DNA from: an uncultured Desulfobacterium sp.
GTDB lineage: Bacteria; Desulfobacterota; DSM-4660; Desulfatiglandales; Desulfatiglandaceae
Reading direction: 5' to 3'
DNA length: 64,000 nucleotides
Assembly: GCA_900258555.1 (NCBI GenBank)
Contig: LT984857.1
Location: forward strand, 141,895 to 205,894
This document shows positions 41,780 to 52,138 of this stretch, one piece after another. Numbering within the stretch: position 1 is the first letter of the stretch; every line of letters begins with the position of its first letter. Position numbers and translations under genes: made by a program. A model generated the notes under the pieces. That model saw nothing but the letters and a program-made list of their open reading frames with translations. It was not told where the DNA came from and did no database searches.

Positions 41780-44203
41780 ATGGGAGTAACCAGAAGAAAT
41801 TTTGTAAAATTTGCGATAGGCGGGGTAGCGGGTCTGCACCTGACCCCACTTCCATATAAGCTGATGGACGACATTGCAATATGGACCCAAAACTGGCCCT
41901 GGGTGCCGGTGCCGCCGGAGGGTGAATTCTTAAGCGTAAAGTCTGTATGCGGTCTCTGCCCGGGAGGCTGCGGCATCCAGGTCAGAAAGGTGGACGAAAG
42001 GGCGGTCAAGATAGAAGGCAGGACTGACTACCCGGTCAATCCCGGCGGCATCTGCCCTTCGGGTATGGGCGGGCTTCAACTGCTCTATGATCGGGACCTG
42101 CGACACACAGGGCCTATGAAACGCGTAGGACCCAGGGGTTCCGGTGATTTCATGGAAATCACATGGGATGAGGCCATAAAGACTGTGGCGGAAAGGATCG
42201 CATCCCTGAGGAAAAACGCAAAAACCGAGGCCCTTGTTAGTGTGGACGGAAACTCAAAGGGCTCGACCTTGTCCCTGATGATCGAGCGGCTGACCAAGGC
42301 CGCGGGAAGCCCCAATTACGTCAGGATGCCCTCCCTTGAAGACACTTATGAAATGGGCAATCTCCTCATGATGGGCAATAACGGGCCCATGGCCTATGAC
42401 CTTGAAAACTCCGATTATGTACTAAGCTTCGGCAGCGGCCTCCTAGAAGGCTGGGGCGGCCCCGGCAGGATTATGAACGCCTGGGCTGTCCTGCGGGAAA
42501 AGGCTTCAAAGGGCGGGGCCACGGTTGTTCAGATAGAGTCAAGGGCGTCAAACACCGCATCCAAGTCCGACAAATGGATTGCTGCAAGGCCGGGCACTGA
42601 TGCGGCCCTGGCCCTGGGCATCGCCCATGTCATTATCAGGGATAATCTCTATGATCAACAGTTTGTCAGTAATTATACCTCTGGCTTTGAAAAGTTCAAA
42701 ACCATGGTCCTTGGCCAATACAGCCCGGAAAAGATAGTAGACATCACCGGTGTGGGTAAAGAGGCGATAAAGGCCATGGCCGATGGCTTTGCAAGGGCAA
42801 AGGCCCCTGTCGCCATTTACGGCAAAGGCAAGGGCACGTTGAACGGAAGTCTGTTTGAATTCATGTCCGTCCAGGCCCTAAATGCCCTTAAAGGCAATAT
42901 CAACAAACCCGGAGGGATTATCATCTCTGATCCGCTCCCCTTGGCCACGCTCCCCGCCATATCTCCGGATGGGGTTGCGGAAAGGGGCATATTGACGCCG
43001 AGGTTTGATCAGGCAGGGACCAACAAATACCCATTTGCAGTAAGTCTGATCAACAACCTGATTGACGTCATAAACCACAGCGATAAATCGCCGGTGGACA
43101 CCCTGCTTGTGTTTTCCGCAAACCCGGCATTCACACTGCCCGACAGCGGCGAGGTCAACAGGGCGCTAAAGAAGATCCCGTTTATTGTAAGCTTCTCACC
43201 GTTTAGGGATGAGACATCATTCATGGCCGACCTTGTCCTTCCCGATCACAGCTATCTTGAAAAGACCGATGATATTGTCCGGCCCAATGGCCTACAGTAT
43301 CAACTCTACGGTCTGACCAGACCCGTGGTAAAGCCGGTATATAACACCAGAAGCGCGGGAGACACCATAATTAACATCGCAAAGGCGGTTGACACTAAAA
43401 CCGCCTCTTCCTTTCCGTGGAAAGACTACGAATCCGTGCTGAAGATAAGGGCCAAGGGACTTTTTGATTCCGGTGGGGGACTTGTGCGTTACAAGGGTGC
43501 AGAGCCTGCCTGGAAATGGAAGACCGCTTCAGACGGTCCGGATTATAAGTCCTTCGGCGACATGTGGAAGAAGATCAAGACAGACGGCCTGTGGTACAGA
43601 AAGCTTATGCCTTCGGCCATTGACAGCGGCATCTTTAAGACGGCGAGCAACAGATTTGAGTTTTTCATCTCACAACTGGAGCTTGCCGTAAAAGACTATC
43701 CAACCGCAGCGCCTGGAGGAAACCGCCTGAAGGAACTTGGAATTACTGTAGAGGGAGATGCGGCCTTTATGCCCCACTACGAAGGGAACCATCACCATGA
43801 TGAGCAGTTGCCCCTGACCATGGCGCCCTATGAGATGGTTAATCTTGCAAGCGGTTGGGCCCCGAGTCCGCCGTTTGCCTACAAGACAATCTTTGATGAT
43901 CAGCTCCTGGGAAGCGATTCATTCGCAATCATAAACCCCGGCACCGCATCTGAATTCCGCATCAAACAGGGCGATTATATCATAATTCAATCAAAGGCGT
44001 GCGCGGTTAAGGCGCGTGCAAGCCTATCTCACGGCGCAATGCCGGGCGTTGTCTACATGCCCTTGGGCTTCGGGCACACCGCTTACGACGAATTTATCCG
44101 TGAAAAGGGAGTCAACCCCAATCTGCTCATACCTCCGGGCAAGGACCCCTTAAGCGGTCATCCGGTATGGTGGACCACCCCTGTTAAGATTATGAAGGGT
44201 TAA
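41780..44203 (+). CDS. qrcB: Qrc complex molybdopterin-oxidoreductase-like subunit
   Basis: 807 residues. A twin-arginine export signal is at the N-terminus (TRRNFVKFAIGGVAG). CGLCPGGCGIQV and a fourth Cys in GGICPSG form one [4Fe-4S] site. The rest is the molybdopterin-oxidoreductase fold. Characterised QrcB carries no molybdenum, so this is likely a structural, electron-transfer subunit and not an enzyme. Located on the periplasmic face with QrcA and QrcC. GGAC-rich leader; spacing to qrcC is 12 bp. Confidence 0.93.
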   Translation: MGVTRRNFVKFAIGGVAGLHLTPLPYKLMDDIAIWTQNWPWVPVPPEGEFLSVKSVCGLCPGGCGIQVRKVDERAVKIEGRTDYPVNPGGICPSGMGGLQLLYDRDLRHTGPMKRVGPRGSGDFMEITWDEAIKTVAERIASLRKNAKTEALVSVDGNSKGSTLSLMIERLTKAAGSPNYVRMPSLEDTYEMGNLLMMGNNGPMAYDLENSDYVLSFGSGLLEGWGGPGRIMNAWAVLREKASKGGATVVQIESRASNTASKSDKWIAARPGTDAALALGIAHVIIRDNLYDQQFVSNYTSGFEKFKTMVLGQYSPEKIVDITGVGKEAIKAMADGFARAKAPVAIYGKGKGTLNGSLFEFMSVQALNALKGNINKPGGIIISDPLPLATLPAISPDGVAERGILTPRFDQAGTNKYPFAVSLINNLIDVINHSDKSPVDTLLVFSANPAFTLPDSGEVNRALKKIPFIVSFSPFRDETSFMADLVLPDHSYLEKTDDIVRPNGLQYQLYGLTRPVVKPVYNTRSAGDTIINIAKAVDTKTASSFPWKDYESVLKIRAKGLFDSGGGLVRYKGAEPAWKWKTASDGPDYKSFGDMWKKIKTDGLWYRKLMPSAIDSGIFKTASNRFEFFISQLELAVKDYPTAAPGGNRLKELGITVEGDAAFMPHYEGNHHHDEQLPLTMAPYEMVNLASGWAPSPPFAYKTIFDDQLLGSDSFAIINPGTASEFRIKQGDYIIIQSKACAVKARASLSHGAMPGVVYMPLGFGHTAYDEFIREKGVNPNLLIPPGKDPLSGHPVWWTTPVKIMKG

Positions 44204-44215
44204 AAGAGGTAGATC

Positions 44216-45010
44216 ATGAAAAAGGAACATGACCAGGGAAAATACAAATACGGTATGGTCATTGATTTGGACAAGTGTACTGGGTGCGGGACCTGCATGG
44301 TCGCCTGTGCTGCGGAAAACAATGTCTCTGTAAGGCCTGACGAATCCGACAAACAGCGATCCATATCATGGATGCAGGTTTACAAGGCCGATAATGGCAA
44401 GGAATTTCCCGAGGCCGAAACAGTCTATTTTCCCAGGCCATGTATGCACTGCGAGCAGGACGGTCGTGGTGGCCACGCCCCATCATGCGTTTCGGTCTGT
44501 GTAGCCACCGCCACCACCCTGGACAAAAACACGGGTATAGTCAGTCAGATCTACACACGCTGTATAGGGTGCAGATACTGCCAGGCCGCATGCCCTTATA
44601 AGGCCAGGTATTTCAACTGGTGGGACGCATACTTTCCCGTGGACAAGGGACTTGAAAGATACTTGTCTCCCGAGGTCTCACCCCGCATGAGGGGGGTAAT
44701 CGAAAAATGCTCATTCTGCCATCACCGTCTGATGCGGGCAAGGACAAAGGCCTATGCAGATGGCAGGAGGAAGATAAAAGAAAACGAATACATCACCGCC
44801 TGTGCAGAGGCCTGCCCGGCCCAGGCCATAACCTTCGGCGACTTAAACAACCCCAAACACAAGGTCGCCCAACTGATAAAGAGCAAAAACGCCTTCAGGA
44901 TACTGGAACGTCTGAACACCAAACCAAAGGTGTATTACCTGTCTTCCAGGGACTGGGTGAGAAAGATAGCAGATAATCCGGTGGATGAATTTTCACCCAT
45001 ATCCGGATGA
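44216..45010 (+). CDS. qrcC: Qrc complex iron-sulfur subunit
   Basis: 264 residues. Four ferredoxin-type Cys groups: DKCTGCGTCMVACAAENN; CMHCEQDGRGGHAPSCVSVC; RCIGCRYCQAACPYKAR; and CSFCHH with CAEACPAQA. It belongs to the NrfC/PsrB-like family. It has no signal of its own, so it probably rides through the Tat system with QrcB. It relays electrons from QrcA/QrcB to the quinone subunit QrcD. The 55-bp gap to qrcD contains an AT-rich repeat. Confidence 0.94.
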   Translation: MKKEHDQGKYKYGMVIDLDKCTGCGTCMVACAAENNVSVRPDESDKQRSISWMQVYKADNGKEFPEAETVYFPRPCMHCEQDGRGGHAPSCVSVCVATATTLDKNTGIVSQIYTRCIGCRYCQAACPYKARYFNWWDAYFPVDKGLERYLSPEVSPRMRGVIEKCSFCHHRLMRARTKAYADGRRKIKENEYITACAEACPAQAITFGDLNNPKHKVAQLIKSKNAFRILERLNTKPKVYYLSSRDWVRKIADNPVDEFSPISG

Positions 45011-45065
45011 GGCGAAATAGAATGTTGAATTTTTAATTTTTAATTTTGAATGTAGAGGTAAACAG

Positions 45066-46304
45066 ATGGATTCGAAACTGCTGCCGGAAGGTGTGGAAAG
45101 ATGCTCCTTTGGCATGTTTATCCTGTGGATGCTGCCATGGCTGGCGATCCTTGCCTGGGGGGGGCTTGCGGCTGTATTGTGCCTTGTTAAGGGCCTTAAC
45201 CAGACAAACATGAGCAATGTGTTCGCCTTTGCCCTTTGGATTGTATTTGACCTGGGTGTAATCGCCCTGGGCGCAGGCGCGTTTTTTTCCGGGTTTCTCA
45301 CCTATGTTGTAGGCAAAAAGGAGCTGAAAAATATCATCAACGCCGCTGTCATCATCGGTTTTATCTGCTATTCAGGCGCAACCGCCATGCTGGGGATTGA
45401 TATCGGTCAGCCGATCAGGGGTTGGTTTATTTTCTGGCACGCCAATATACACTCGATGCTGGTAGAGGTCTCCTTTTGCATCACCTGTTACCTGGGCGTG
45501 CTGATCGTGGAATTCGTGCCGATCATTCTGGAAAACAGAAAACTCGATCAGATCAAGGAACTCCACATCTTCGGCCACAACCTCCATCATATCATGGGCG
45601 TGATTGCTGCATCCGGCACCTTTCTCTCCTTCTTCCACCAGGGCTCACTTGGCGGGATGTTCGGGGTTATGTATGGCAGGCCCTTTGCAGCCAGGGATGG
45701 TTTCTACATCTGGCCCTGGACCTTTTTCCTGTTTGTCCTGTCCGCCATAGCCTCAGGGCCCTGCTTTACAATAATCTGCACCAAGCTGACAGAACTGCTT
45801 ACCAGAAAAAAGCTTGTTCCCGATAACGCCATACAGTTGCTCGCCAAGGTTTCCGGCTGGCTGCTTTCGCTCTACATGGTCTTAAAGATAGCCGACACCC
45901 TGGTCTGGATCTACGACATAGCCCCAAGGGCCGGGTTTAAGTTTATGGATTTTTACAGGGAGGGGCCTTACGGGGTATGGATGGTGGCAGCAGAGCTCTT
46001 TGTCTGCGGCATCATCCCCGCTATCATGCTGATGACCCCCAAGATTAGGGAAAACCAGGGCATGCTTGTAACCGCATGTCTGCTGAACTGCACAGGTATA
46101 ATATTAAACCGCTTTGTATTCATCATTGTAACTCTTGCCATTCCGGTGATGCCCTTTGACAGGTTCTTAAGCTACCTCCCCACATGGCAGGAATGGGCCA
46201 TAGGGTTTGCGGTCATCGCCTATGGATTTATTGTGTTTTCTCTTTCCTACAGGTACCTGCCGGTGTTTCCCAAGGAAAGAGAATTAAATCCTATCGCGGG
46301 ATAA
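45066..46304 (+). CDS. qrcD: Qrc complex NrfD-like membrane quinone subunit
   Basis: 412 residues with about ten membrane segments (MFILWMLPWLAILAWGGLAA onward). The NrfD/PsrC fold binds menaquinone near the periplasmic side. In known Qrc it accepts electrons from QrcC and contributes to proton-motive force. IMGVIAASGTFLSFFHQGSL is the conserved family region. An AGAGG site precedes ATG 45066. Last of the four canonical subunits; a small membrane gene follows 12 bp later. Confidence 0.93.
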   Translation: MDSKLLPEGVERCSFGMFILWMLPWLAILAWGGLAAVLCLVKGLNQTNMSNVFAFALWIVFDLGVIALGAGAFFSGFLTYVVGKKELKNIINAAVIIGFICYSGATAMLGIDIGQPIRGWFIFWHANIHSMLVEVSFCITCYLGVLIVEFVPIILENRKLDQIKELHIFGHNLHHIMGVIAASGTFLSFFHQGSLGGMFGVMYGRPFAARDGFYIWPWTFFLFVLSAIASGPCFTIICTKLTELLTRKKLVPDNAIQLLAKVSGWLLSLYMVLKIADTLVWIYDIAPRAGFKFMDFYREGPYGVWMVAAELFVCGIIPAIMLMTPKIRENQGMLVTACLLNCTGIILNRFVFIIVTLAIPVMPFDRFLSYLPTWQEWAIGFAVIAYGFIVFSLSYRYLPVFPKERELNPIAG

Positions 46305-46316
46305 AGGAGGAGATCC

Positions 46317-46475
46317 ATGCTGCCGTTTTGTTTTGAATGGGTCTGGAATGTAGATCATATAATATTTTTCGGGCTCTTATATACTGCGCTAACCATTGTG
46401 GCCACCTGTGTAGTAATCGCAGCAATCAAGACTGTGATGCAGGTCTTTGGATTTACCAGGCAAAGGCACTTTTAG
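46317..46475 (+). CDS. 52-residue membrane protein at the end of the qrc operon
   Basis: ATG 46317 preceded by AAAGGAGGAG, an excellent ribosome site, 12 bp after qrcD. The sequence is MLPFCFEWVWNVDHIIFFGL, LYTALTIVATCVVIAAIKTV, MQVFGFTRQRHF: one or two hydrophobic helices with a basic tail. No CxxCH or Fe-S motif. Operon position and membrane nature suggest an accessory Qrc subunit or assembly helper. I know of no described fifth Qrc subunit that it matches. Confidence 0.8.
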   Translation: MLPFCFEWVWNVDHIIFFGLLYTALTIVATCVVIAAIKTVMQVFGFTRQRHF

Positions 46476-46572
46476 GAGGACTCTGGAAACAGGCGGTCAG
46501 ACTGAAGACCGAAGGCGACAGTGAAATCAAATTTACAGTTTTGCGAGATTTAAGATGTCACCGGGGGGGTTC

Positions 46573-46610
46573 CCGGTCTCGCTTGCCTTGATTATAGAAT
46601 TTGAGACCGG
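46573..46610. terminator. Possible bidirectional hairpin between the qrc operon and the 50-residue gene
   Basis: CCGGTCTC (46573-46580) and GAGACCGG (46603-46610) can form an 8-bp stem with a 22-nt loop. No clear T run, so termination is uncertain. The position between convergent transcripts fits. Confidence 0.4.
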
Positions 46611-46615
46611 CTTGT

Positions 46616-46768
46616 TCATCCCCGTTTTTCTGTAATGGATTCACTGACGGTCTTATAGATCTGTTTCCACGCCTCTTCAAATGAATTGACCGACAGCCTT
46701 CCCACCTCAATAAACTTGACGACAATCTCTTTTGTCACCTTAACAACCAACTCGTTTTCATCTTTCAT
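46616..46768 (-). CDS. Small soluble protein of 50 residues
   Basis: ATG 46768 with GAGGAGG ahead. The sequence is MKDENELVVKVTKEIVVKFI, EVGRLSVNSFEEAWKQIYKT, VSESITEKRG. An amphipathic helix-turn-helix pair; no motif recognised. Convergent with the qrc operon. The good ribosome site and codon-like composition argue that it is real; no function can be named. Confidence 0.65.
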   Translation of the reverse strand: MKDENELVVKVTKEIVVKFIEVGRLSVNSFEEAWKQIYKTVSESITEKRG

Positions 46769-46822
46769 TCAAGGCCTCCTCAGGGGGAACCTGTTATTAT
46801 CCTGCGAGTTTAAATTTCATTT

Positions 46823-47096
46823 TAATATCTCAATAAGTCCGGGTAGCCGCGGTCCGGCAAGGGGCGTTTTTTCATATTTGCATCACCGATGACAGAAGTT
46901 GATAATTGCGCCTACCCATGATTTCAATCGCCGTACAGGCGGAAAAGGCCATATATGAGCGGCGGATTCACTTTTGCGCCTCTTGAGGAAGAGTTGCGTA
47001 TAAAGCCGCCTGTCTGTTCGGAGTTACTCTCAGATATGCAAACATGAAAAAACGCCCCTTGCCGGACCGCGGCTACCCGGACTTATTGAGATATTA
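46823..47096. mobile_element. MITE-like element with 61-nt terminal inverted repeats
   Basis: The left arm 46823-46883 and right arm 47036-47096 are reverse complements with one mismatch (CAT-A/G-TTTG), beginning TAATATCTCAATAAGTCCGG and running into CAAGGGGCGTTTTTTCAT. They enclose 152 nt with no coding frame, giving a 274-bp unit. No exact target duplication: flanks are TTTCATTT on the left and CTCATTTTT on the right, only similar. Long terminal inverted repeats around non-coding DNA suggest a non-autonomous transposable element. No transposase is in the window. The 192 bp on to lgt holds no recognised gene. Confidence 0.7.
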
Positions 47097-47288
47097 CTCA
47101 TTTTTCAACTCCCGCCGAACGGAAGAAGGCGTTTTCGTATTCAGCGGGAGTATCGGCCAAGAAAAACCCGAAAAGCCCTCCCTGGCACCCTCAATCTACA
47201 TGAGAAGGATTCAAAAATCAAATTCATAGCGCCCGGTTTAAAAAGGTTCGATTTTGGCCGAGGTCTGCGTCAGGCTCAATTTTTTCAA

Positions 47289-48056
47289 CTAGTCCTTCTT
47301 CCTGGCCTTTGCTATAATGAGGATACCCGCAGCGGATATGAGAATAAGGATCGCCACAAACTGGGTCATGCTCATGCCGCTACTGAGAAGCACACCCCTG
47401 TCGTCCCCGCGGAACTGTTCTATGACAAGCCGCGCGGTGCTGTGGAGTATCAAAAACCACAAAAAGACCTGGCCCTCAAACTGCCTTTTTACATAGAGCA
47501 ACATGATGGTGATGAATATAATAATCCCGCTTAAGGAAGTGTAGATCTGGGTCGGATGCAAGGGCACATTAAGGGGGCATGCCAGCGAATGGGGATCAGT
47601 AAATGTTATGCCCCACGGCATCCCGGTTGGTCTGCCGTAACAACAGCCTGCCATCAAACATCCTATCCTGCCGATGGCCTCACCAATTGCAACGGCCGGG
47701 GCCCACAGATCAGCTATCTTTCCAAGGGATAGCCCGTGACGTTTTATATACCATACCATGGTAAGCACCACGGCCAGCACTCCTCCTGAAAAGACCAGAC
47801 CTCCCTGCCATATCTTGAACATATCAAGGGGATTGCGCGTATAATAGGAAGTGTTCATCAGGACATACATTACCCTGGAGCCTATTATGGCGGAAAGTAT
47901 TATGATAAAGCCCATGTCCATCACCTGGTCGCGGCTCAACCCTGCCGGCTCACCAAGCTTTTTTGCTACCATGAGACCTACGAAAAACCCCAGGGCCACA
48001 AACAGGCCGTATGTGTGGAGGGTGACAGGACCAATGGAAAAAAGATCAGGATGCAT
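47289..48056 (-). CDS. lgt: Prolipoprotein diacylglyceryl transferase
   Basis: 255 residues from ATG 48056 ([20 protein letters not shown]); the longer frame overlaps lspA out of family. About seven membrane segments. GEAIGRIGCLMAGCCYGRPT is the phosphatidylglycerol-binding signature in its cysteine-rich variant. It attaches diacylglycerol to lipobox cysteines at the inner membrane. It overlaps lspA by 11 bp, placing successive lipoprotein-processing enzymes in one operon. Confidence 0.95.
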   Translation of the reverse strand: MHPDLFSIGPVTLHTYGLFVALGFFVGLMVAKKLGEPAGLSRDQVMDMGFIIILSAIIGSRVMYVLMNTSYYTRNPLDMFKIWQGGLVFSGGVLAVVLTMVWYIKRHGLSLGKIADLWAPAVAIGEAIGRIGCLMAGCCYGRPTGMPWGITFTDPHSLACPLNVPLHPTQIYTSLSGIIIFITIMLLYVKRQFEGQVFLWFLILHSTARLVIEQFRGDDRGVLLSSGMSMTQFVAILILISAAGILIIAKARKKD

Positions 48057-48543
48057 GACTTTTCTGCCTGAAAAACATGATGAAGGCCAACAGAAAGGCA
48101 CCCACCGTTATGGCCGAGTCGGCCACATTAAAGGCCGGCCAGTGGTATTGGCCTATGTAAATATCTAAAAAATCCACTACTTCCCTGAACCTTAGCCGGT
48201 CAATAAGGTTCCCCACGGCCCCTCCAAGTATCAACGACAGGGTTAGGACCGTGAGCTTGTCGTTTTCTTTAAGCCTGATGAACCAGACTGTTAACAGCAC
48301 AATTGCGCCGATGCTGGCGGCTACAAGGATATAGAATCCGAAATTGATATCAGGCCGGTTAAGTAATCCAAATGCCATACCCCTGTTTCGCACGTGGACC
48401 AGATCAAAGAATCCGGTAATAACCGAAACTGATTCATGCAGCTTAAGATAGCGCATAACAGCATATTTGGAGATCTGATCCGCCAGGATGATCAAAAGCG
48501 CGGGCAAGATCATCAGGGGATAGTTTCTTTTTTTAAGATTCAT
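48046..48543 (-). CDS. lspA: Lipoprotein signal peptidase II
   Basis: 165 residues, four membrane segments. Catalytic Asp pair in [20 protein letters not shown] and [11 protein letters not shown]. It removes signal peptides from lipoproteins after Lgt. Its start overlaps the ileS end by 11 bp, an ileS-lspA linkage widespread in proteobacteria. Confidence 0.96.
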   Translation of the reverse strand: MNLKKRNYPLMILPALLIILADQISKYAVMRYLKLHESVSVITGFFDLVHVRNRGMAFGLLNRPDINFGFYILVAASIGAIVLLTVWFIRLKENDKLTVLTLSLILGGAVGNLIDRLRFREVVDFLDIYIGQYHWPAFNVADSAITVGAFLLAFIMFFRQKSHAS

Positions 48544-51325
48544 TCAAGGCATCCAGGCATCTTTTACAAATGGTCGGATGACTGCTGTCCACGCCGACTG
48601 TCGGGTCATGTACCCAGCATCTTTCACACTTTTTATCGCTTGACGGCGTCACCTTGACCTTGAGGCCTGCAATGGTTTCACTTTCAATTCCCTCTTGAAG
48701 CTCCCCGGCAGGGACAATTTCGGCAGATGACACAATAAGTATCGTCCGGAATTGATCCCTGTAAGGAGAAACCGCTTCGAACAGGTCAGAGGGTAATCCT
48801 ATGGTGACAGAGGCATCCAGAGGGTGTCCGATAGTCTTTTCCTTTCTGGCAAGCTCAAGGGCCTTTGTGGCCTCTTTTCTTACGGAAATGATCGTCTCCC
48901 AGCGTTCGGCAAGACCGCCGTCTTTAAATTCTTCTTTAACAGGTATGAATAAATCCGCATGTACGCTTGCGGAGCGGCCGTTGGCATTCATGTGCTGCCA
49001 GATCTCCTCTGCTGTAAATGACAAGATCGGGGCCATCAGCCTTACCAGGACCTCAAGAATCTCGTTCATAGCGGTCTGGGCCGAACGCCTCGCCTTTGAC
49101 TTTTTTGGCGATGTGTAGAGCCTGTCCTTTATGATATCAAGATAAAAGGCCGAAAGATCCAGCACGCAGAAGTTGTGAAGGCTGTGATATACAATGTGAA
49201 AATTGAAATCATCGTATGCCTTGAAAACCCTCTCGCTCAATTCCTGTAGTTTATGGAGTGCCCAGCGGTCAAGCTCTTCCATCTCCTTATAGGGGACTCT
49301 GTCAGAGGCCGGATCAAAGCCTACGAGATTTCCCAGTAGATAACGGCATGTGTTTCTGATGCGGCGGTAGGCCTCTGTCAGGCGCTGCAATATCTCCTTG
49401 GACAGACGAATATTATCCCTGTAGTCTTCACCCGCAACCCACATCCTGATGATCTCTGCTCCGTAATTCTTTATCAGCTCCTCAGGCGCAATAACATTTC
49501 CGGCTGATTTGTGCATGGCCTTTCCACTTCCGTCCACAACAAAGCCATGTGTGAGGACATTCCTGTATGGGGCTGTTCCCCGTGTGCCAACAGAACACAA
49601 AAGCGAGCTGTGAAACCAGCCCCTGTGCTGATCACTTCCCTCGAGATAAAGATCAGCCGGGCTCGCAAGGTAGGACCGCTCCTCCATTACAGCAGCGTAG
49701 CTTACCCCTGAATCAAACCAGACATCAAGGATATCCGTCTCTTTTTCAAATCTTGCACCTCCGCACCCGGGGCATTTTGTGCCGGAAGGCACCAGATTTT
49801 CCTCAGGCTCATTAAACCACACATCAGCGCCCTTTTCCTCTACCAGACTGCAGACATGTGAAATGATCTCCTCTGATACCACCAGGGCGCCGCAATCCTT
49901 GCAGAAGAAGACCGTAATGGGGACTCCCCATGCCCTTTGTCTTGATATACACCAGTCAGGACGGTTGGCGATCATGTTGTAGATGCGCTCCTGTCCCCAT
50001 GATGGGATCCAAGAGACATTTGAAATGGAGTCCAGGGCACGCTTTCGTAACTCGTTTTTCTCCATTGAGATAAACCACTGCTCTGTAGATCTGAATATTA
50101 CAGGTTTTTTACAGCGCCAGCAGTGGGGATATTCATGTGTTATGTCTTCCTCTTTTAAAAGGGCACCTGTTTCGGCCAATTTTTTATTTATTACCTTGTT
50201 GGCCTCAAAGACCTGTAGGCCTGCAAAGAAATCCACATCAGGGGTAAAACACCCTGAATCATCTACAGGGGAATAGACATCCAGGCCATATTCAAGGCCT
50301 GTTTCATAGTCCTCCCTGCCGTGCCCAGGGGCGGTATGGACACAACCGCTACCTGCCTCGAGTGTAACATATGGCGCGAGGACAATAACCGACGGCCTGT
50401 CATACAGGGGGTGCCTTGCCTTTAAGTCAACAAGCTCTGTGGCCGAAAATTCGACCAGGACCTTATAGGATTTGATCCCGAAGGTGTCCATGCAAACGTG
50501 CAGTAGTCCCTTTGCAAGGATCAGGACCTCATTTTCATTGGTTTCAACCGCTACATACTCCAATTCAGGATGGAGGGCTATGGCCAGGTTTGCTGGGATA
50601 GTCCACGGCGTTGTAGTCCATATCAATACGAAGACAGATTTTCCCTTCAACTCAGGCCATCTTCCTGCCATGTCAGATATCATGGGGAATTTTACAAATA
50701 TGGAGGGAGAGGTATGGTTACCGTATTCCACCTCTGCCTCCGCAAGCGCGGTCTGACATGAGATACACCAGTAATTGGGCTTCTTGCTCTTTACCAGGCT
50801 TCCATTGTTAGCGAACCTTCCAAACTCCCGGACTATTGCCGCCTCGTAGGAATAGTCCATTGTAAGATAGGGTCTGTCCCATTCCCCAAGGACCCCCAGG
50901 CGCCTGAATTCGTTTCTCTGTATATCTATGTATTTTTCCGCATACCTGCGGCAATGTTGCCTTATATCAATCTGGGTCATGCCGTTTTTGCGGGAGCCCA
51001 GCTCCATGTCCACCTTGTGCTCTATGGGCAACCCATGACAGTCCCATCCCGGCACATAAGGGGCGTCAAAACCCGTCATCTGCTTTGATTTGATGATGAT
51101 GTCTTTCAGAATCTTGTTGAATGCCGTCCCCATATGGATGTTGCCATTTGCATATGGCGGCCCGTCATGAAGCATGTAATGTTTGCGGCCCCTGGATGAT
51201 TCACGGATAAGCCGGTATAGCCCCATTTTTTCCCATCTTTCCAGCATCTCCGGTTCTTTTTTGACCAGATTGGCCTTCATGGGAAAGGCGGTATCAGGGA
51301 GATTGAGGGTTTGCTTATAGTCCAT
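48533..51325 (-). CDS. ileS: Isoleucyl-tRNA synthetase
   Basis: 930 residues from ATG 51325, with GGAGG 8 nt upstream. The class I HIGH motif is in [16 protein letters not shown]. The KMSKS loop reads [10 protein letters not shown], a variant. The editing domain lies in the middle ([20 protein letters not shown]). The C-terminal zinc finger is [20 protein letters not shown] and CKRC. It charges tRNA-Ile in the cytoplasm. Confidence 0.97.
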   Translation of the reverse strand: MDYKQTLNLPDTAFPMKANLVKKEPEMLERWEKMGLYRLIRESSRGRKHYMLHDGPPYANGNIHMGTAFNKILKDIIIKSKQMTGFDAPYVPGWDCHGLPIEHKVDMELGSRKNGMTQIDIRQHCRRYAEKYIDIQRNEFRRLGVLGEWDRPYLTMDYSYEAAIVREFGRFANNGSLVKSKKPNYWCISCQTALAEAEVEYGNHTSPSIFVKFPMISDMAGRWPELKGKSVFVLIWTTTPWTIPANLAIALHPELEYVAVETNENEVLILAKGLLHVCMDTFGIKSYKVLVEFSATELVDLKARHPLYDRPSVIVLAPYVTLEAGSGCVHTAPGHGREDYETGLEYGLDVYSPVDDSGCFTPDVDFFAGLQVFEANKVINKKLAETGALLKEEDITHEYPHCWRCKKPVIFRSTEQWFISMEKNELRKRALDSISNVSWIPSWGQERIYNMIANRPDWCISRQRAWGVPITVFFCKDCGALVVSEEIISHVCSLVEEKGADVWFNEPEENLVPSGTKCPGCGGARFEKETDILDVWFDSGVSYAAVMEERSYLASPADLYLEGSDQHRGWFHSSLLCSVGTRGTAPYRNVLTHGFVVDGSGKAMHKSAGNVIAPEELIKNYGAEIIRMWVAGEDYRDNIRLSKEILQRLTEAYRRIRNTCRYLLGNLVGFDPASDRVPYKEMEELDRWALHKLQELSERVFKAYDDFNFHIVYHSLHNFCVLDLSAFYLDIIKDRLYTSPKKSKARRSAQTAMNEILEVLVRLMAPILSFTAEEIWQHMNANGRSASVHADLFIPVKEEFKDGGLAERWETIISVRKEATKALELARKEKTIGHPLDASVTIGLPSDLFEAVSPYRDQFRTILIVSSAEIVPAGELQEGIESETIAGLKVKVTPSSDKKCERCWVHDPTVGVDSSHPTICKRCLDALNES

Positions 51326-51397
51326 CGGATGCGCCTCCAAAGCGAAAAAATAGGCAAGTAAATTAACAGAAGCCTTTGTTTAAGTCAAACCAATAGA

Positions 51398-52138
51398 TTA
51401 TCTCTGCCTGATGATTTCTGAAAGAATGACGCCTGAGGCAACCGCTACATTTAGCGACTCCACCCGGCCTGAGCCGGGGATGCGCACCTCGATATCGCAC
51501 CTTTTGCGAACAGAGGGGCTAAGGCCCTTTTGCTCGTTTCCAAGGACCAGTACTACATCTCTTTTCCAGTCAAACTCATACAAGGACTCCTTGCCCTCGC
51601 CGGATGCCCCGACAATCCAGCAACCCTTCTTTTTTAAGAGATCAAGGGATGCGCCCAGATTGACAACCCTGGCGATCGGTAGATGCACATGGGCGCCCGA
51701 GGAGCGCTTTAAGACATTTGCGGAGACAAGGGCAGAGCGGTCTTTGGGGATGATAAGGCCATGAACCCCGAAAAAGGCAGCGGTTCTTATGATCGCGCCA
51801 AGATTACCCTCATCGGTTATATGATCAAGGGCGATCAGGAGGGTCTTCTGATCAGGGGAAATATCAATCAGACGGTCAAGATGGGAATAGGAAAATTTCT
51901 CCACCAGCGCCACAATGCCCTGGTGGGAGGTATTGGGCATGAGGCGGCTTAAAAAGCTCCTGTCTTTGGTCAGGACCGGGATGCGCCTTTGATCCGCAAG
52001 ATCCAAGATCTCCCTTACACGGTCAGGGGCCTTACCTTCCGCTATCCAGATCTCTTTTATGCGGGCCTTGCCGTGAGCCAATGAATCCCGCACGCTGTGG
52101 AAGCCGGGGATGAAGTTTCCACTCTCAGTCAATTCCAA
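51398..52138 (-). CDS. rlmB: TrmH-family 23S rRNA 2'-O-methyltransferase (RlmB type)
   Basis: 246 residues. An N-terminal substrate-binding domain (FHSVRDSLAHGKARIKEIWI) precedes the SPOUT domain. DHITDEGNLGAIIRTAAFFG, VLVLGNEQKGLSPSVRKRCD and VRIPGSGRVESLNVAVASGV are motifs 1-3 with the trefoil knot. RlmB methylates G2251 of 23S rRNA; another TrmH member cannot be excluded. It overlaps gmk by 14 bp. Confidence 0.92.
   Translation of the reverse strand: MELTESGNFIPGFHSVRDSLAHGKARIKEIWIAEGKAPDRVREILDLADQRRIPVLTKDRSFLSRLMPNTSHQGIVALVEKFSYSHLDRLIDISPDQKTLLIALDHITDEGNLGAIIRTAAFFGVHGLIIPKDRSALVSANVLKRSSGAHVHLPIARVVNLGASLDLLKKKGCWIVGASGEGKESLYEFDWKRDVVLVLGNEQKGLSPSVRKRCDIEVRIPGSGRVESLNVAVASGVILSEIIRQR

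Noticed and set aside
47044..47229. 61-codon plus frame crossing the MITE right arm
   Set aside because: It starts inside the inverted repeat and shows no protein signal.
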